Shown piece by piece: positions 38,127 to 50,642 of a stretch of DNA of 64,000 bases. Below the pieces are notes generated by a model that was not told the origin of the DNA, searched no databases, and saw only the letters and a list, made by a program, of their open reading frames with translations. Position 1 is the stretch's first letter, and each line of letters opens with the position of its first letter. The position numbers were made by a program, and so were the translations under genes. Source of the DNA: Astrocystis sublimbata. Taxonomy: Eukaryota > Ascomycota > Sordariomycetes > Xylariales > Xylariaceae. The stretch covers positions 248,001 through 312,000 of the forward strand of contig JAJNNY010000033.1 of assembly GCA_022453515.1 (NCBI GenBank), written 5' to 3'.

Positions 38127-39079
38127 TCAAGAAGCATCTGTCCCACTGGCCTTGGTCACGCCGGTAGCTGAGTTCGCCGGTACAGCTATTGGTTGATGCC
38201 GGGCTCTTTGCGTAAGAGAAATTATCTCTTGCAACATAATCTCTCTTGTGCTACGAGTCAGCTCGTCGACATCTTCAGCCGTCAATCCGGTAGTCGGGAT
38301 TGGGTCCAGGACTATAGTTATGTTAGCAATGCCTTTTGTTCCCCATGTTCTACATTCGTCGCACCTTTGACTGGGATTCTGCCCCCGTTGAAGACCAAGC
38401 TCTTGATGTGCAGGATGTGCGAGTAGTTGGCTGCCACCACCGGGACTATGGGCACACCGGCTTGAACAGCAAGATGGAAGGCTCCCTTCTTGAACGGCAA
38501 AAGACCCGGCTCCTTGGAGTAGCTACGAGTGCCCTCGGGGAACATGTAGACACTCTGTTTCCGCCTCTGGATCTCCTCGGCAGCTCCAGCCATGGCATCT
38601 CTGGCGTTTTTGGTGTTCTGTCGATCGATGAAAACGGTCCCACTCAGGGACATGAACCAGCCCAGGAAAGGGATCTTCTTCAGGTTCTTCTTGGCCGTTA
38701 CGCTGCAGTACTTGGGGAACATGCAGCCCAGCATGAGGACGTCGAGTTCGGACTGGTGGTTACCAACGAAGACGGCGGGGCGGACGGTTTCAAGGGTCTT
38801 GTTCGGGTCGTCGACTTCGAAGGTTATGCCGGTGGTCAGGGCCATGACATGCTTGAAGGCACGAGCTGTGGTCCATTGGGCGATCTGTTCGCGGCCGAGG
38901 AGCCGCAGGACAATGGACGCAAGAGCGCCGTAGGTGGCGCAGATGATGAGGGAGATGTAGGCGGCGAGGGCACGGGCGACGAAGGCCGCCGCGGGCACGA
39001 CAGCGGACAACATGAACAAGGCCAGGACGAGACCAGAATAGCCCGCGAGGAAGTATGTCAAATACGATGTAAAGGACAT
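38127..39079 (-). CDS. 1-acyl-sn-glycerol-3-phosphate acyltransferase (Slc1-type)
   Basis: Exons 39079..38365 and 38311..38127 give 299 residues. All four PlsC/AGPAT motifs are present: motif I NHQSELDVL with the catalytic HX4D, motif II GTVFIDR, motif III FPEGTRS and motif IV VPIVPVV. Two hydrophobic stretches in the first 65 residues (YFLAGYSGLVLALFMLSAV and the ALAAYISLIICATYGA region) are probable membrane segments. It acylates lysophosphatidic acid to phosphatidic acid, the second step of glycerolipid synthesis in the ER. The second exon supplies the conserved VLDPIPTTGLTAEDVDEL. Start is set at MSFTSYLTYFLAGY; an in-frame Met 21 codons upstream would add a hydrophilic extension that is unusual for the family. 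Confidence 0.95.
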
Positions 39080-40657
39080 ATTGTCATGGGCCCATGAGGG
39101 TTTCGAGATGTGCGATAGTTGAAAGGAGCCGGCGTGTCGCAAGCTTGGTCGCTACTTTTGATCCGTTCGATGTTCCGTTCGGTGCACTAGGGATGTATCG
39201 TGGGGCAATCTACTATCTCGCCGGGGATTCGCTGTTTGTTGGGATCTGCTGAAATGCCCAAGCTAAAGCTGTGACTCGAGGAGGGAGTGGAAAGGATAAG
39301 TTGAGACTGTTCAGGTAACTACTATAAAGGGAAATAGAAATTGGTATGGCTGCAGTCGCCTTCGCGTCCCCAATGAGTGCCGACAGGAGCTTGAGGGTGC
39401 GGTTAAAGCTGAAGCTGATCTGAATCTGGATCTGTTCAATCCGATGACCCTAGTCACAAGGCACGAGACCCCAAACTCCAATATTCAAAAGCAGCTTGTC
39501 GCTCTGGCACATGGCAACCCAAAAATTGGAGACCTTGGTGGGGGGGAGGGTAAGGCGCAGTGGTATGAGGATTAAGTGACGCTCTCCACAACTTCGCGAC
39601 GCAGGATGGGGCGGTCATCTATTTTACACGCTACATGACAGGGTCCCAGAGGGCAGAGGGGGCAGAAAGGGCAAAGCCTCGGCACCTGCAGTGACGAAAT
39701 GCTTGTGTTCCTGCTTCAAGTTCCAACTGGTCCTAGCTCGCCTAGATGGGGTTAGACCAGCGTGTTGGGCCAATCCGGGCGTACATTCAGGGCCATTCAG
39801 CAGCGCCATGGTCAGCCATGTTCAGCCACTGCCTGACCTGAGGTCGATACCTACGCCTAGGTAGGTACCTCCGGGGGCTCTTCCCATTCAGAAGCCACCT
39901 GCACCTGGGCACTGTCTCAGACCATTCCGAGTCCCGTCCCGTCCAAGTATAACTTTTCCCCAGGTACTACCTACCCCGGGCACCGGCAGTACTGCTAGCT
40001 TAGGTACTATGTTGTCTCACATATTCTGGCTTGAATTGATCAAGATCATGGGCCGAGAATGGTGTATGGCTAATGAAGTTGGCAACAATTGAAACAGCAC
40101 CATTTGTCTCGTTTCCGAATGTGTGTGGAGGAGAATTCCCAACAACTTCAAGTGGTTGCAATTGCAAGAATCACCGGGTACCTTCAATGTGTATTGTGCA
40201 TGGCTGTGGTAAGTAACCTTGAAGGAGGCCCTGAGTACCGACACATCGAGGTACCGCGCCAACAAATCACGGGTTTGGTGACTACAAGGTTAGAGGTATG
40301 TAGATGGCCCGAAATCGAAGGCCTCGGCACAACCCGCACAATTCACACAAAGATAGTAGGTACTTTTCAACAATCACTTGTCCTGTGCTACGAAGTTCGC
40401 CCTGGCTGCTGCCCCTCTGCTGTCTAGCATTACATATCGGTCCAGATAAACAAGACCACATACACACAAGAGGGGGAAACAAAGCCTTTTTTTCTTACCA
40501 ACCCTGCCAGCTATCGTTGATGGCCGATGGAGCCTACCGAAACGCCAACCATTCATACTTTTCCTGGATTTCAGACAAGCAATGGCTTGCAGATCCAAGT
40601 TCCAACACCATCCTCGAGGGAAATAATCACCCACGGGTATTCTGGTCCAGCTGCTCG
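39080..40657. other. Spacer upstream of acyltransferase gene and downstream of Ser/Thr-rich gene
   Basis: About 1.6 kb with no supported gene. TACCTA/TAGGTA motifs lie near 39848-39870 (CCTAGGTAGGTACC), 39964-39975 and 40002. Open frames at 40089-40427 and 40304-40687 look fortuitous. Confidence 0.5.
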
Positions 40658-42601
40658 CTACATCACAAAGCCTTGGAAGCCAAGTGAGATGACAACCGCC
40701 ATCATGACAACACAGCTACGGCTGCTACCTCCATCGTTGCCGCCCCAAGGCAGGCTGCAAGGCGGCTTCTCATCAGGTCCCGCGCCAGAAGTGGCAGGAG
40801 TACTGGTGTTGGCCGCATAGGTCGACATAGCACTGCCGGTATAATTGGCGCTGGGCATGTGAGTCAATGCCGTAAGTTGAGTGGTCGTTTCGTCCGTGAT
40901 GTAGTTCGACGATGCGGTAGCCATCCCAACAGTGACAGTTTTGGTGCTATTGGCAACTGTGATTGTGGAATAGGACATGCCGCTCACCACGTATGGCGTG
41001 TTATTGGCTGATGGGGTGATGGTGACAGTCACCACGGTCAAGTCAGTGGATGTGCTGTCGATGCCCGCAGATGATGCTGTTGTGCAGGTGGTATCCACGG
41101 TTGTGCCAGTGGCGTCCACGTCGGAGGTGACTATGGTGGTCATGGTGCTCGTCTCCGCCGAAGTCGAAACAGCCGTGCTAGACACCTCACCGCTTGCAGT
41201 GACTGTGATTGTCAAGGTCGTAGAGACAACTGTGTGATGAGGCGAATGCGAAGCTGATGTGGTCGACTTGGAACTAGACATGGTAGACTCTGTGCTTGAA
41301 CTGGAAGCCTCGACGCTAACACTGACGGTGACTGTGATTGTCGACAGATCACTCACAGGAGTCACAACTGTGTCCGACGAATGTGAAGCTGTGGTTACGG
41401 AGACAGGGCTAGCCGTAACAGATTCAATAATAGTCGTAGTCGAAGTACTGTAGACGGGATAGACCGTTTGCAGGAGTGTGGTAGTGATTGGTGCTGGAGG
41501 CGTGACATGGGTAACGGAACTGGATATACCAACGGCACCGGTTGAAGCATCGGTCAACATCTGTGTAATATAGACTGTGACTGTTACAACTCCACGAGAT
41601 GACTCGACCTGGGTGATTGTGCTGCCACGCGTCGTGGTCTTCGTAGTCGACGGCAATGTAATGGTAGTGCCTTCAGTGATCGTGACCAGAGGAGTCACGG
41701 TAACGGTCTTAGTGCTGGTGTATTCCTCGCTCTCGGGGACCGAGTAGGCGATGGTGGTGGTGGTGACCGTAACTGCGGTGGACGTGGTATGCTCAGGCAC
41801 ATATGGTACTGGAGACTGGCCATATGGAGCTGGCTCCTCAGTGCACTTAGATGTTGACGACTCGAGAAGGTCACTGCTCGGAGTCGAACTAGATTGGATG
41901 ACGCTGCTGCTGGAGGGATGTTAGCCAGACGGGCCATGGACTAGGTAGATCATAAGAAGACCGCATTGAAAGATGGCTTACCTGGCTGCAGGATTGGTCT
42001 GGGCATCAGCAGTAGAAGAAGCCAGAACCGTTTCAGTGCGGGAAGCCGTTTCAGTATGCACATGTGTCGAGCCGAAACGAGTGACGGTGATTTCAGCGGC
42101 TGAGACAGTGCCAGAGATGATAACAGAGGATCGACCACCCGCCACAGTGGTGGAGTTGGCATTGGAAGCCAAAGGAACAACAGTCTCAGTGATATCAGTT
42201 GTCGTGAGAGTAATAGTCAGAGTTCCGGGGGTGAAGGTAACATTCTTGAACGGGGAGTTCTGGCCATAGGTGTAGGGACCCTGCTTCTTGTCGAGAATGT
42301 GGCCATTGTAGTGAGGCTCAACTTTGGCATCCGTCTGGGCAACTGGAGAACCTACATGAAGTGTTATCCTCTTGCTCCATTTGGTATTCTTGCCAATCTT
42401 GAAAGTGACTTACCACCGTCTACAATGCCATGCTGGGCAACACCAGAACCGAGGACAACAGCTGCAAACCAGCTGGTGATGAACATGGCGGCAAACATGA
42501 GTTTCATGCCAACTGGTATCAAGTTAACCGCAAGTCTCATGGCCGGCAGTAGTCGTGTATTACTTACGGATGGAAGGGCTTTGCAGGTTGTACAGAGGCA
42601 T
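40658..42601 (-). CDS. Ser/Thr-rich secreted, probably GPI-anchored cell-wall protein
   Basis: Four exons, 42601..42568, 42512..42414, 42351..41982 and 41909..40658, encode 584 residues. The N terminus has a hydrophobic signal (MKLMFAAMFITSWFAAVVLG) preceded by 13 residues, so the true start may be the second in-frame Met. About residues 50-90 are the only region of ordinary composition (PHYNGHILDKKQGPYTYGQ). From there to residue 550 the protein is dominated by Thr, Ser and Val in alternating patterns such as TITVTVSVSVEA and TLTITVTASG, as in mucin-like wall proteins and adhesins. The C terminus has a small-residue stretch (GGNDGGSSRS) then a hydrophobic tail (CVVMMAVVISLGFQGFVM), resembling a GPI-attachment signal. 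No enzyme domain is seen. A surface role is inferred from composition. Confidence 0.84.
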
Positions 42602-43639
42602 GATTCCGACCGAGTCCTGGAGATCTAGCGTGCTATGAGACAGATCAGCTAGAATTATGGTGGGAAGTGAAAGCGTTTAAGTAAACGATGGTCAGGAATG
42701 AAGGCTAAGAATCGCCGATCAATGGGTGTGGTGATGTGTTTTTATAACGAATGGACCAACTTCCAATGGACTCGCGGTGACTGGCTAGGATCGTCTAAAG
42801 CGAGGGAAAGCTGCGAGCACTACCTGTGCGTGTTCCGTATGCACAGATAGCTGAGGGACAGGATCAAATGTGACAGACTTACGAACAATGATTGCACTGC
42901 GCGTTGAGCGGGTTGTTGAGATGGGCAGCTAGTTGCACAGTTGAGGAGGACAAGCGGTGTCAAAAAGAGCGGTTGGCCAAGAGTAAGAGGTGTGGGAGGA
43001 AGGAACGCACAAAAAGAGAAGGACTGGGGAGACTTAGTGTGGCAGGCAATGGAGGAGGGTTCACATTAGGATAAGGCAAATAACTGGCAGATAAACGACT
43101 ACACGGTTTGGAATAAACAGGAGTGCTCAACTACTGTGTGAGAAGGACCTTCACCAAACCAGGCAGAGCAATCGACACAACTCTACCACCTAGAAGAATC
43201 ATAACAGAAAGACAAACGGAAGTGCTCGAGCATGACGTCCTAGGAAATCATTCTAAAGGTCCCCGCAGAGTCGAACTTCCGAGATCCTATTTCACGTAGC
43301 GAGGGTTGACCTTTCGTGTCGAGCTATGCTTCAAATTCCGAGCTGTAGCTTTTGGATCGTTCCAAGTAATCAACAACTAAGGCACGAGATCTATGCTCTC
43401 TATAAGAAGCCGATGGCCAGATCTGTGAGATCATGTAGCATGATGCTTTGCGAACACTGTCTGCAGCATTTCTTACTCTTGAACAGCTCTATAGATTGAC
43501 TATAGATATGCTCCTAATGATGAGGGGAGCGTGAGAAGAGAGCTCCTAGTATGTGGAACTCTAGCAAAAAAAAAAAAAAGCACACTAGGGATAGTCCGCG
43601 TGGCTTTGACTGATTCTCGAGAAGAGTAAAGTCAAGTAA

Positions 43640-44110
43640 CATGAACATAGCATTATACCACCACACCACCGAAAAGCTCGAATATTATTGTTGTCAACTT
43701 GGACTAAAGAGCCTATAGCCACTAATAGTTTCTAGAGCTATAGTGATCACACTATTATATCAATATCTTACTAGATTTGCTTAAACATATTACTATCTTT
43801 CATTCTAGATATAAACGCTTTATGTATAGAAATATAATACAATGAGTACTAGAATGCTATTTAGTGGTTATAGGTATGGATTGTCAAGCCACAACATTAG
43901 TTGATTAGGTATTCGCTACAGTTAATATAAGCTATGGTCACGCCTTGTATTAGCATTCATAATCATGATAGCTTTGCTACCTACATATATTACGAGGCAG
44001 ACCTGATGTATTTGCCTATTATCGTGATACATAACCTTACCTAAGGAGAGTGAGAGAGTACATCGAGGTACACTAACAACAACAATAGATCTACCAAAAT
44101 CAGGCACCGT
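43640..44110. repeat. AT-rich, TA-dinucleotide-rich tract, possible mobile-element relic
   Basis: Base composition shifts sharply from the GC-rich neighbours to an AT-rich sequence with many TATA, CTATAG and CTAGA words. That pattern is common in fungal transposon remains altered by repeat-induced point mutation. No open frame or terminal repeat was found, so the identity is open. Confidence 0.35.
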
Positions 44111-44285
44111 GTTTCAATTGGCGGCTTGGCGAGTCTAAGCTCCGCTCGTTCCATGTGGTGGAACCTTGCAGTACTGTAGGTATCGAATAATCAGGTACCA
44201 GGTAAGGCTGGATCCATAGGTAGATCCAAGTTATGAACCTATCTGCGATATGTAGTTATGCAGCCGAGCAGCTTACTACTAACCT

Positions 44286-44525
44286 CGGTAGGTAGGTAGA
44301 GCTATCGCAACCTTGGAAGTTGCAAAGTAGGTACCCACTTAAGCTTAGGTAGGTACATAGAGGCACCCACCTAACCTTTTTTCAACTGCCCGCACAGGTA
44401 TCTTCCTCTACTAGGAGGTACCTATTGAGGTACTCGTACACTGTTCTAGTTGTCCTAATCAGGCGTAGAGGCAGGGTGGATACATCCGCACACGGGTACC
44501 TAAGGTACCTGCACCACAAAGTACC
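44286..44525. repeat. TACCTA/TAGGTA motif cluster upstream of pds5
   Basis: Copies include GGTAGGTAGGTAG, AAGTAGGTACCC, TTAGGTAGGTACA, GGAGGTACCTATTGAGGTAC and GGGTACCTAAGGTACC, within 240 bases. Confidence 0.7.
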
Positions 44526-44958
44526 ACATCAGTATCTAGCGCGCGATTGAATGCCCGTCGCGTAGCACTCGCCCCAAAAAGACGGGAGGCAGGACTGGGC
44601 AACTAGAACACGATCGCAAGCTGGCGATGGCCTCGTCGCTTCTTACCCCATGCCCTCCTCTTCGTTTCCTACCCCTACCTTGTTGTTCCCATACCAGCGC
44701 CTCAATAGCATCTTTGAACGGCTCGATATCTAGCCCAATTACCTGACTTTACTATTGATTCCGTCATTGTGCGAGCTTTGGAGCTTGACACTAGTTTTAT
44801 CTATTGTTTGTTGCACCGAGACCTGCCAGAGTCTCTCGAGCCCCGCCTCCCAGCCTGTCGCGACCCCGGAATTTGGCGCGTTCGATCGTTGTTGCGCTCT
44901 TCTAGGACAACCCTCTGGTAGTTATTGGCGAGCTCAGCTGTACCGCGTGCGGCTCGCT

Positions 44959-47900
44959 ATGGCGCGACACCGGGAGCAGCCTGTGGAGGAGGAGGACCAG
45001 GACCAGGACCAGGAGATGGAAGAGGACCTAGTGGCGCTTCAGTTCGATGAGCAGTTGTCATGGCGTGCTGGAAAGCCAATCGCATCAGGCGAGCTCTTGC
45101 GTCGTCTGGAGAAGCTGTCGAAGGAGCTGGCCGACATGGACCAGGAAACGGTCGACAAGAGCTCTCTTCATGGTGTGGCCAAGGATCTTGCGTCCCACAA
45201 TCTATTGGCACATAAGGAGCCCGGTGTGAAAGCCCACGTCGCATCATGCTTGGTGGATGTCCTCAAACTCTGCGCCCCCGACGCTCCCTTTACCCCCAAG
45301 CAACTCAAGGTAAGCTTTGCGCGGCCCTCGCGGGGAATCCGTCCATGTGTGGATGCTGACTTGCCTCTCTCTCTCTAAAGGAAATATTCACCCTGTTCGT
45401 CAAAGTGATACTTCCCGCACTATGGAACCCCGCGCATGCGTACAATACTCAGCATAAATACGTTCTTTCCTCACTCGCCGATGTGAAGAGTATTCTCCTA
45501 ATAAACGACGTTAATAACGCCGAGGAGCTCCTACTTGAACTATACTCGACCTTCTTTGATGGCATTTCAGGGTCTTTCAAGAACCAATCAGGCGAACAAG
45601 TGGCGAAGGACGTCGAATTCCATATGACAGAACTGATGGTCACCTTGATCGACGAGAGTTCTTCCTTGCCGCCCTCGGTGTTGGATGTCATCATGGCCCA
45701 GTTTCTTCGAGCTGCTCCCCGTGTAGGCCAAAGAGACAAGACCGACTCGGACGGCACTCAAACCACATTACTGCCCAAAGAAGAGCCAGAGGCGTACGTC
45801 ATGGCGAAGACTGTGTGCAACTCCTGCCCTGACAGGATGGCACGCTACGTGGGGCAATATTTCAGCGATGTCATTATGGACGTGTCTGGAAAAGGGGGTC
45901 ATGCGAATGGACAAAAAGAGGACGAGCAGTCGGATGATGAGGCGGCGCCATCTGGGCCTTCAGAAGCCGACTTTAAAGAACTACGGAAAGCCCACCAACT
46001 TTTGAGGGAGCTCTGGCGAGCTGCCCCGGCAGTGCTTCTTAACGTAATACCCCAAGTTGATGCGGAACTATCTGCCGACAACGTGTCTTTGCGTCTACTG
46101 GCCACCGAGACATTGGGAGACATGATTTCGGGCATCGGGGCAGCTGGACCTCCACCACCGCCCGCACTAGACCCAGCAGCCTACCCTCCACTCAAGCTCA
46201 GCGACGAAGTAACGGATCATCCTGCAGCAAGCATCTTGACTACTCCAATTTCGCCTCTTTCTTTTGCACAGACCCATCCCCAAGCCTTTCAAAACTTTGT
46301 TGGCAGGAGAAACGACAAGTCGCCCTTGATCCGTGCCGCATGGACAACCGCTGTGGGTTATATCGTGTCAACATCAGCTGGTGGCATCGGATTGAGCCGA
46401 GAGGATGAGTCGATGTTCATCACTGGACTACGTGATAAACTCAACGATAACGATGAAAAAGTGCGCCTTGCCGCTGTTACAGGAATAGAGTCATTCAGCT
46501 TCCGAGACATTGTATTGAAACTGGCTGCGCTTGGAGGTGTTACTAAGGAAGGCTCGGTATTGTTCACACTAGCAGATCGTTGTCGAGACAAAAGGTCTTC
46601 CATACGTATCGAGGCTATGGCGCTCCTGGGAAAGCTGTGGGGGGTTGCAAGCGGCGAGATTGCCGCTGGTCAAGAGTCTGTCATCGCCGCACTGTCAGGC
46701 ATTCCTTGCCGGATTATCAACACATTCTACGCCAACGACCTTGAGCTCAACGTTCTCCTGGAGCGTGTTATCTACGAGTGCCTTGTGCCTTTATCATTCC
46801 CCCCTCCTCCGAAACCCAAGGGCTCTAAGCCATCCAATGGCAATTCTCCGTCACAGTCCATCAACGACTCTAATTATGACCAAGACAGGATACGGGCCGA
46901 AAGAGTTTTGCTGCTGGTGAAGGATCTGGACAACAATGCGCGCAAAGCATTTAACGCTCTCCAAGCCCGACAACCCCAGTTCTCTAAGGTCCTGGAAAAC
47001 TTGGTTCGCCAGTGCGACATCTTCAACGGGGGAAATCCAGATGGAGATGCAGACAGGATAAAGCAGAACTTGAAGAAGACAGCTCAATATCTCGGTCAAT
47101 TTCTTCCGGACCCTATTAGAGTCGAAGCTGATTTACACAATTTTGCTAATTGGCACGACCGTCGCAGCTACCAACTCATCAAATTCACTGTATCCCCCGA
47201 GAGCGACTTCAAAACGATGCACAGAGCAATCAAGGAGCTTCTAAAAAGGGTCCAAGGATCACCGAAACCGCATCTTCTAGAGACTTTGCTACCACTTCTC
47301 TACCGTTCTGCCTACATTCTCTTCAACAAGAGCCATCTTGCAACGTTCATGGACTGCTCCAAGAGTGACAAGGACGGCCTGGGTGCTGCAGCACAGGAGA
47401 TCACCACTGAGATATCGCAACACAATCCCGATCTCTTCAAGACCCACGTGGAGCAGATCTGCAAAGACTTGGTAGATGGTGCGCCCAAGTCAAACCATAC
47501 CAATGACACGGCCATGGTTGAGACTCTCAAGGCTTGTTCATCGTATTCGAGGAGATATCCAACCGAACTGCCTGATGATCGAAAGTTCTTTCAAGCACTG
47601 ATCAGCTATGCACTGTATGGGCAACCCGCAAAGACTGCAAAATATGCCGTCAATGTGTTGATGGCCCGCAAGGATGATAAAAGCCTAGTATCGGCTACAG
47701 ATCTTCTACAGAGGGTGACGAAGGATTGGGGCTATGAATCCGCTCATTTCTTAAACAAGATTGCTGCAGTCGCTCAGCTAGAGCTGCTAGCATCGACAGT
47801 AACAGCAGATGCGAACGATGAGATTATCGACATGGCCTTGAAGAATGTGCTCTTCAAGGTTCGCACCGAGGCAAAAGATTCGGATCCGGAATGGGTACCT

Positions 47901-49716
47901 GATACCGAGCTTGATGACGAGTGTCAAATCAAATCGTGGGCATTACGATTAGTAGTGAACCGTGTCCGGGGTGTGAAGGATATAGAAGAAGCAAAGGAGT
48001 TTGCGCCGCCGGTTTTCAAATTGCTTCGCACGCTGTTGAAATCGAAAGGTGAGCTTTGCAAAACACAAGACACCCCAAAGCATCACAAGGCGCGACTTCG
48101 ACTATTGGCGGGTCAATGTCTGTTGAAGCTGTGCACATACAAACATTTGGAGGAGCTCCTTTCGCCAGCAGACTTCAATCAACTAGCGCTTGTTGCTCAG
48201 GACAGCTGCGCAAACGTTCGCCGACTGTTTGTCGAAAAACTTCAAAAATATCTTGTCCAGAATAGACTTCGGCCGCGGTTCTATTCTATCATCTTCCTCA
48301 CCGCCTTTGAGCCGAACTCAGAATTCAAGGGCCAGATTGAAACATGGATTAGATCTCGCGCTCGATACTTCCGCGAGGCGAAGCAGAATTGCATGGAGTC
48401 ATCAATGGGAAGACTCATTTCACTCCTGGCACATCATCCTGATTTTAGCCCAGAGGCGGAGGAGCTGGTAGATCACGCACGATACATTCTCTTCTACGTG
48501 AATACCGTCGCTACTGAAGCCAATTTTGGAATGATTTTCAAGTATGCCGAACGGGTGAAACAGACGCTCGATGGTATTGATCGATCTAAGAGTGAAAGGC
48601 TATACATCCTCAGCGATCTGGCTCAGAGCTTGCTTCGCAAGTGGCAAGAACGCAAGAATTGGAGCTTCCAGGCCTATGCCAATAAAGTCGGGCTGCCCGT
48701 TGGTCTATATACAGCGCTCCCAAGTCACCAGGCAGCGCAAGAAATTGCAGAGAAGCAGTACCTTCCGGAGGAAGTCGATCAATTATTGGATGAATTATTG
48801 AGATCGCTTGACAAGAAAAAGGTAAGTCCACACTATAAACCGTCTCACTGGCTTTCCTTTCTGTTCCAGTCACGACCAGGATTGACAAGATGATTCTTAG
48901 AAGCGCAAGGGTGCCGACGAGCGAGCTGAGGGTCAGCCGGCTCACAAAAAGGCCCGAGCCCCAGCACAAAAGTTGACCCCCAAGGTCAGAACACCTAGAC
49001 CTCCAAAGTCTTCAAGCAAAGCTTCCGGCAAAGCCTCTGGCAAGCCCAAAAGTTCCACGCGGTCTAAGAAGCCCAGAGCATCGTCATCCCCCGGGCCAGA
49101 GGCAGCCGATCGGAGGCGGAGTGGTCGTGCAAAGAAAAGCTCTTCGTATTTAGAGCGAGACGACTCTGCAGATGATGATGACATGCTGGCTGGAGTGGCC
49201 AAATGGCAATATTATGACAAGCAAGGCAATCCTCTCCCACAAGATGATGACGAGGAGGAAGACGAAGAAGACGGGGAGGACGAAGAGGGCTCCAGTCTAT
49301 CTGATCTCCCCGAAGACGAAGTGGAAGCTATGGATGACGATGATCATGAGGCGGAGAAGGATGAGGAAGCGAAGCCGATGGAAGACAACAACGAAGACTC
49401 CGAGTTGAGCGACATAGACGACAAGCTAGATGACGCAGATGCAGAGGCAGGCGTAGAGGAAGAGGAAGATGGAGAAGAAGAAACACTGCCACCGCCGCCG
49501 ACCGAGAAGAAAGCTGGGCGCAAAGGTCGCTCCGCTGCTGCTGCCGAACCGAAGGCTCTGCCATCCAGACCAGCCGCGAATGAGAAGGCGCCGAAAGGCA
49601 AATCCGCGGCGGCCAGTTCTGCAAAATCAAGACCGGCGCCTAGAGCCAGCACTCGAGCGACGAGATCTAGAAGAGCAGCTGCTGAGGAAGACGAAGCAGA
49701 CGAGGATTCCGAGTGA
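44959..49716 (+). CDS. pds5: Sister chromatid cohesion protein Pds5
   Basis: Exons 44959..45309, 45381..48821 and 48901..49716 give 1,535 residues, the usual fungal size. After an acidic N-terminal stretch, the HEAT-repeat body begins LQFDEQLSWRAGKPI. Pds5 landmarks include VKAHVASCLVDVLKLCAPDAPFTP, KYVLSSLADVKSILL and ETLGDMISGIG, and a region of the type ALLGKLWGVASGE. The C-terminal 250 residues are a disordered tail that alternates basic blocks (KASGKPKSSTRSKKPRA) with acidic runs (DDDEEEDEEDGEDEE) and ends with Arg/Ala-rich segments. Pds5 binds the cohesin subunit Scc1 and works with Wapl and Eco1 to release or maintain cohesin on chromatin in the nucleus. Both introns are phase 0. The start is the first ATG in frame with the conserved N terminus. 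Confidence 0.95.
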
Positions 49717-50642
49717 GAGACGTGAGGTATCGCACTGGATGTCCCGCCAGACTGTAATCTAGAATATCAGGTGGGCATTGGCTCACTGGCCTGGGAATAT
49801 GCGGCACCAAAAGAGTAGGGTTATGGTAGTGGTAGTGGTATTGGTAGGGCGAGGAATGAAGTTGGTGTGTTTTTGACGAGATAATTGAGTCTGATGATGT
49901 TTGCGATTTTGTTGTTGTCTGTTCCTCCGCCGTTATCATTCTTGAGCTTATTTATTACCCTAGAGAGAGGGAGAGAGAGTGTGTCCCCATTTCCTAGTCC
50001 TGGGCACGGGATGCCTCCTCCTACAAGATATCTACCTACCTATGTAGCTACTGCACATCAAGTGTATGTACATATATACCGTACTAGGTGTTCATCTATC
50101 CTACAATTCGTATCATGGAATGAAATGCCAATGTCATTTATCATCACCAACATCGACCTCTTCGGCTGTCCCCTCTCCAACACACACACACACACACACA
50201 CACATTTTTGGGTTTTTGGCTACGTATGTGATGAGCAGTGCTGGTTGTGCTACGCTTTCCATCCCTATCTGTCACACACATCAAAGGAGAGGCGTACAAG
50301 TTGTGAATATGAATGTCCATACTGCTGGGATGCTATGATACAAAAAGCCCGACGCGCGATCGCCACCGTACATGTCCTTTCTTTGTATTGACGCCGGAAG
50401 CCTACCGACTGACCTGCCTAAACTCCATTCTCCGTCGTCAAACTCATGTCATCTACCGTTGGCATACTCTACGCCGAGCGTCTTACTTGGCAGGAGCAAT
50501 GGTAGTAGAAAAATAATAATAGTGTGTTGGTTGTCCATCCAACTCGGCGGGCTCGGGTGGTTTATGGGAATCTCGTACGAGTGAGATGCTGGTTCGGTTA
50601 TATCTGCCTTTAAGGGGCACAACAAAATAACCAAGCATCTAC
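49717..50642. other. Convergent spacer, pds5 / capping enzyme gene
   Basis: About 0.9 kb between two 3' ends. It contains GTAGTGGTAGTGGTA near 49822, a GAGAGA stretch near 49962 and a (CA)12 microsatellite at 50181-50204. Open frames here read mainly through these simple repeats. Confidence 0.55.
50181..50204. repeat. (CA)12 microsatellite
   Basis: Twelve uninterrupted CA units are followed by TTTTTG. This is a simple repeat in a convergent spacer. Confidence 0.95.

Larger units (their letters stand above)
42602..44958. other. Divergent spacer, Ser/Thr-rich gene / pds5
   Basis: About 2.4 kb between two start codons, so both promoters lie here. It holds an A13 run near 43567, an AT-rich stretch (43640-44110) and a TACCTA/TAGGTA cluster (44286-44525). 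The last 400 bases are more GC-rich and pyrimidine-rich and are probably the pds5 leader. No gene is supported. Confidence 0.5.

Noticed and set aside
38336..39097. 253-codon open frame on the plus strand
   Set aside because: Antisense to the acyltransferase with its four conserved motifs; composition shadow only.
43255..43300. Possible tRNA B-box GTTCGACTC on the minus strand
   Set aside because: The bases on either side do not form a T-arm stem and no matching A box or acceptor stem was found. Other B-box-like words lie in coding sequence. No tRNA or rRNA gene is claimed anywhere in the window.
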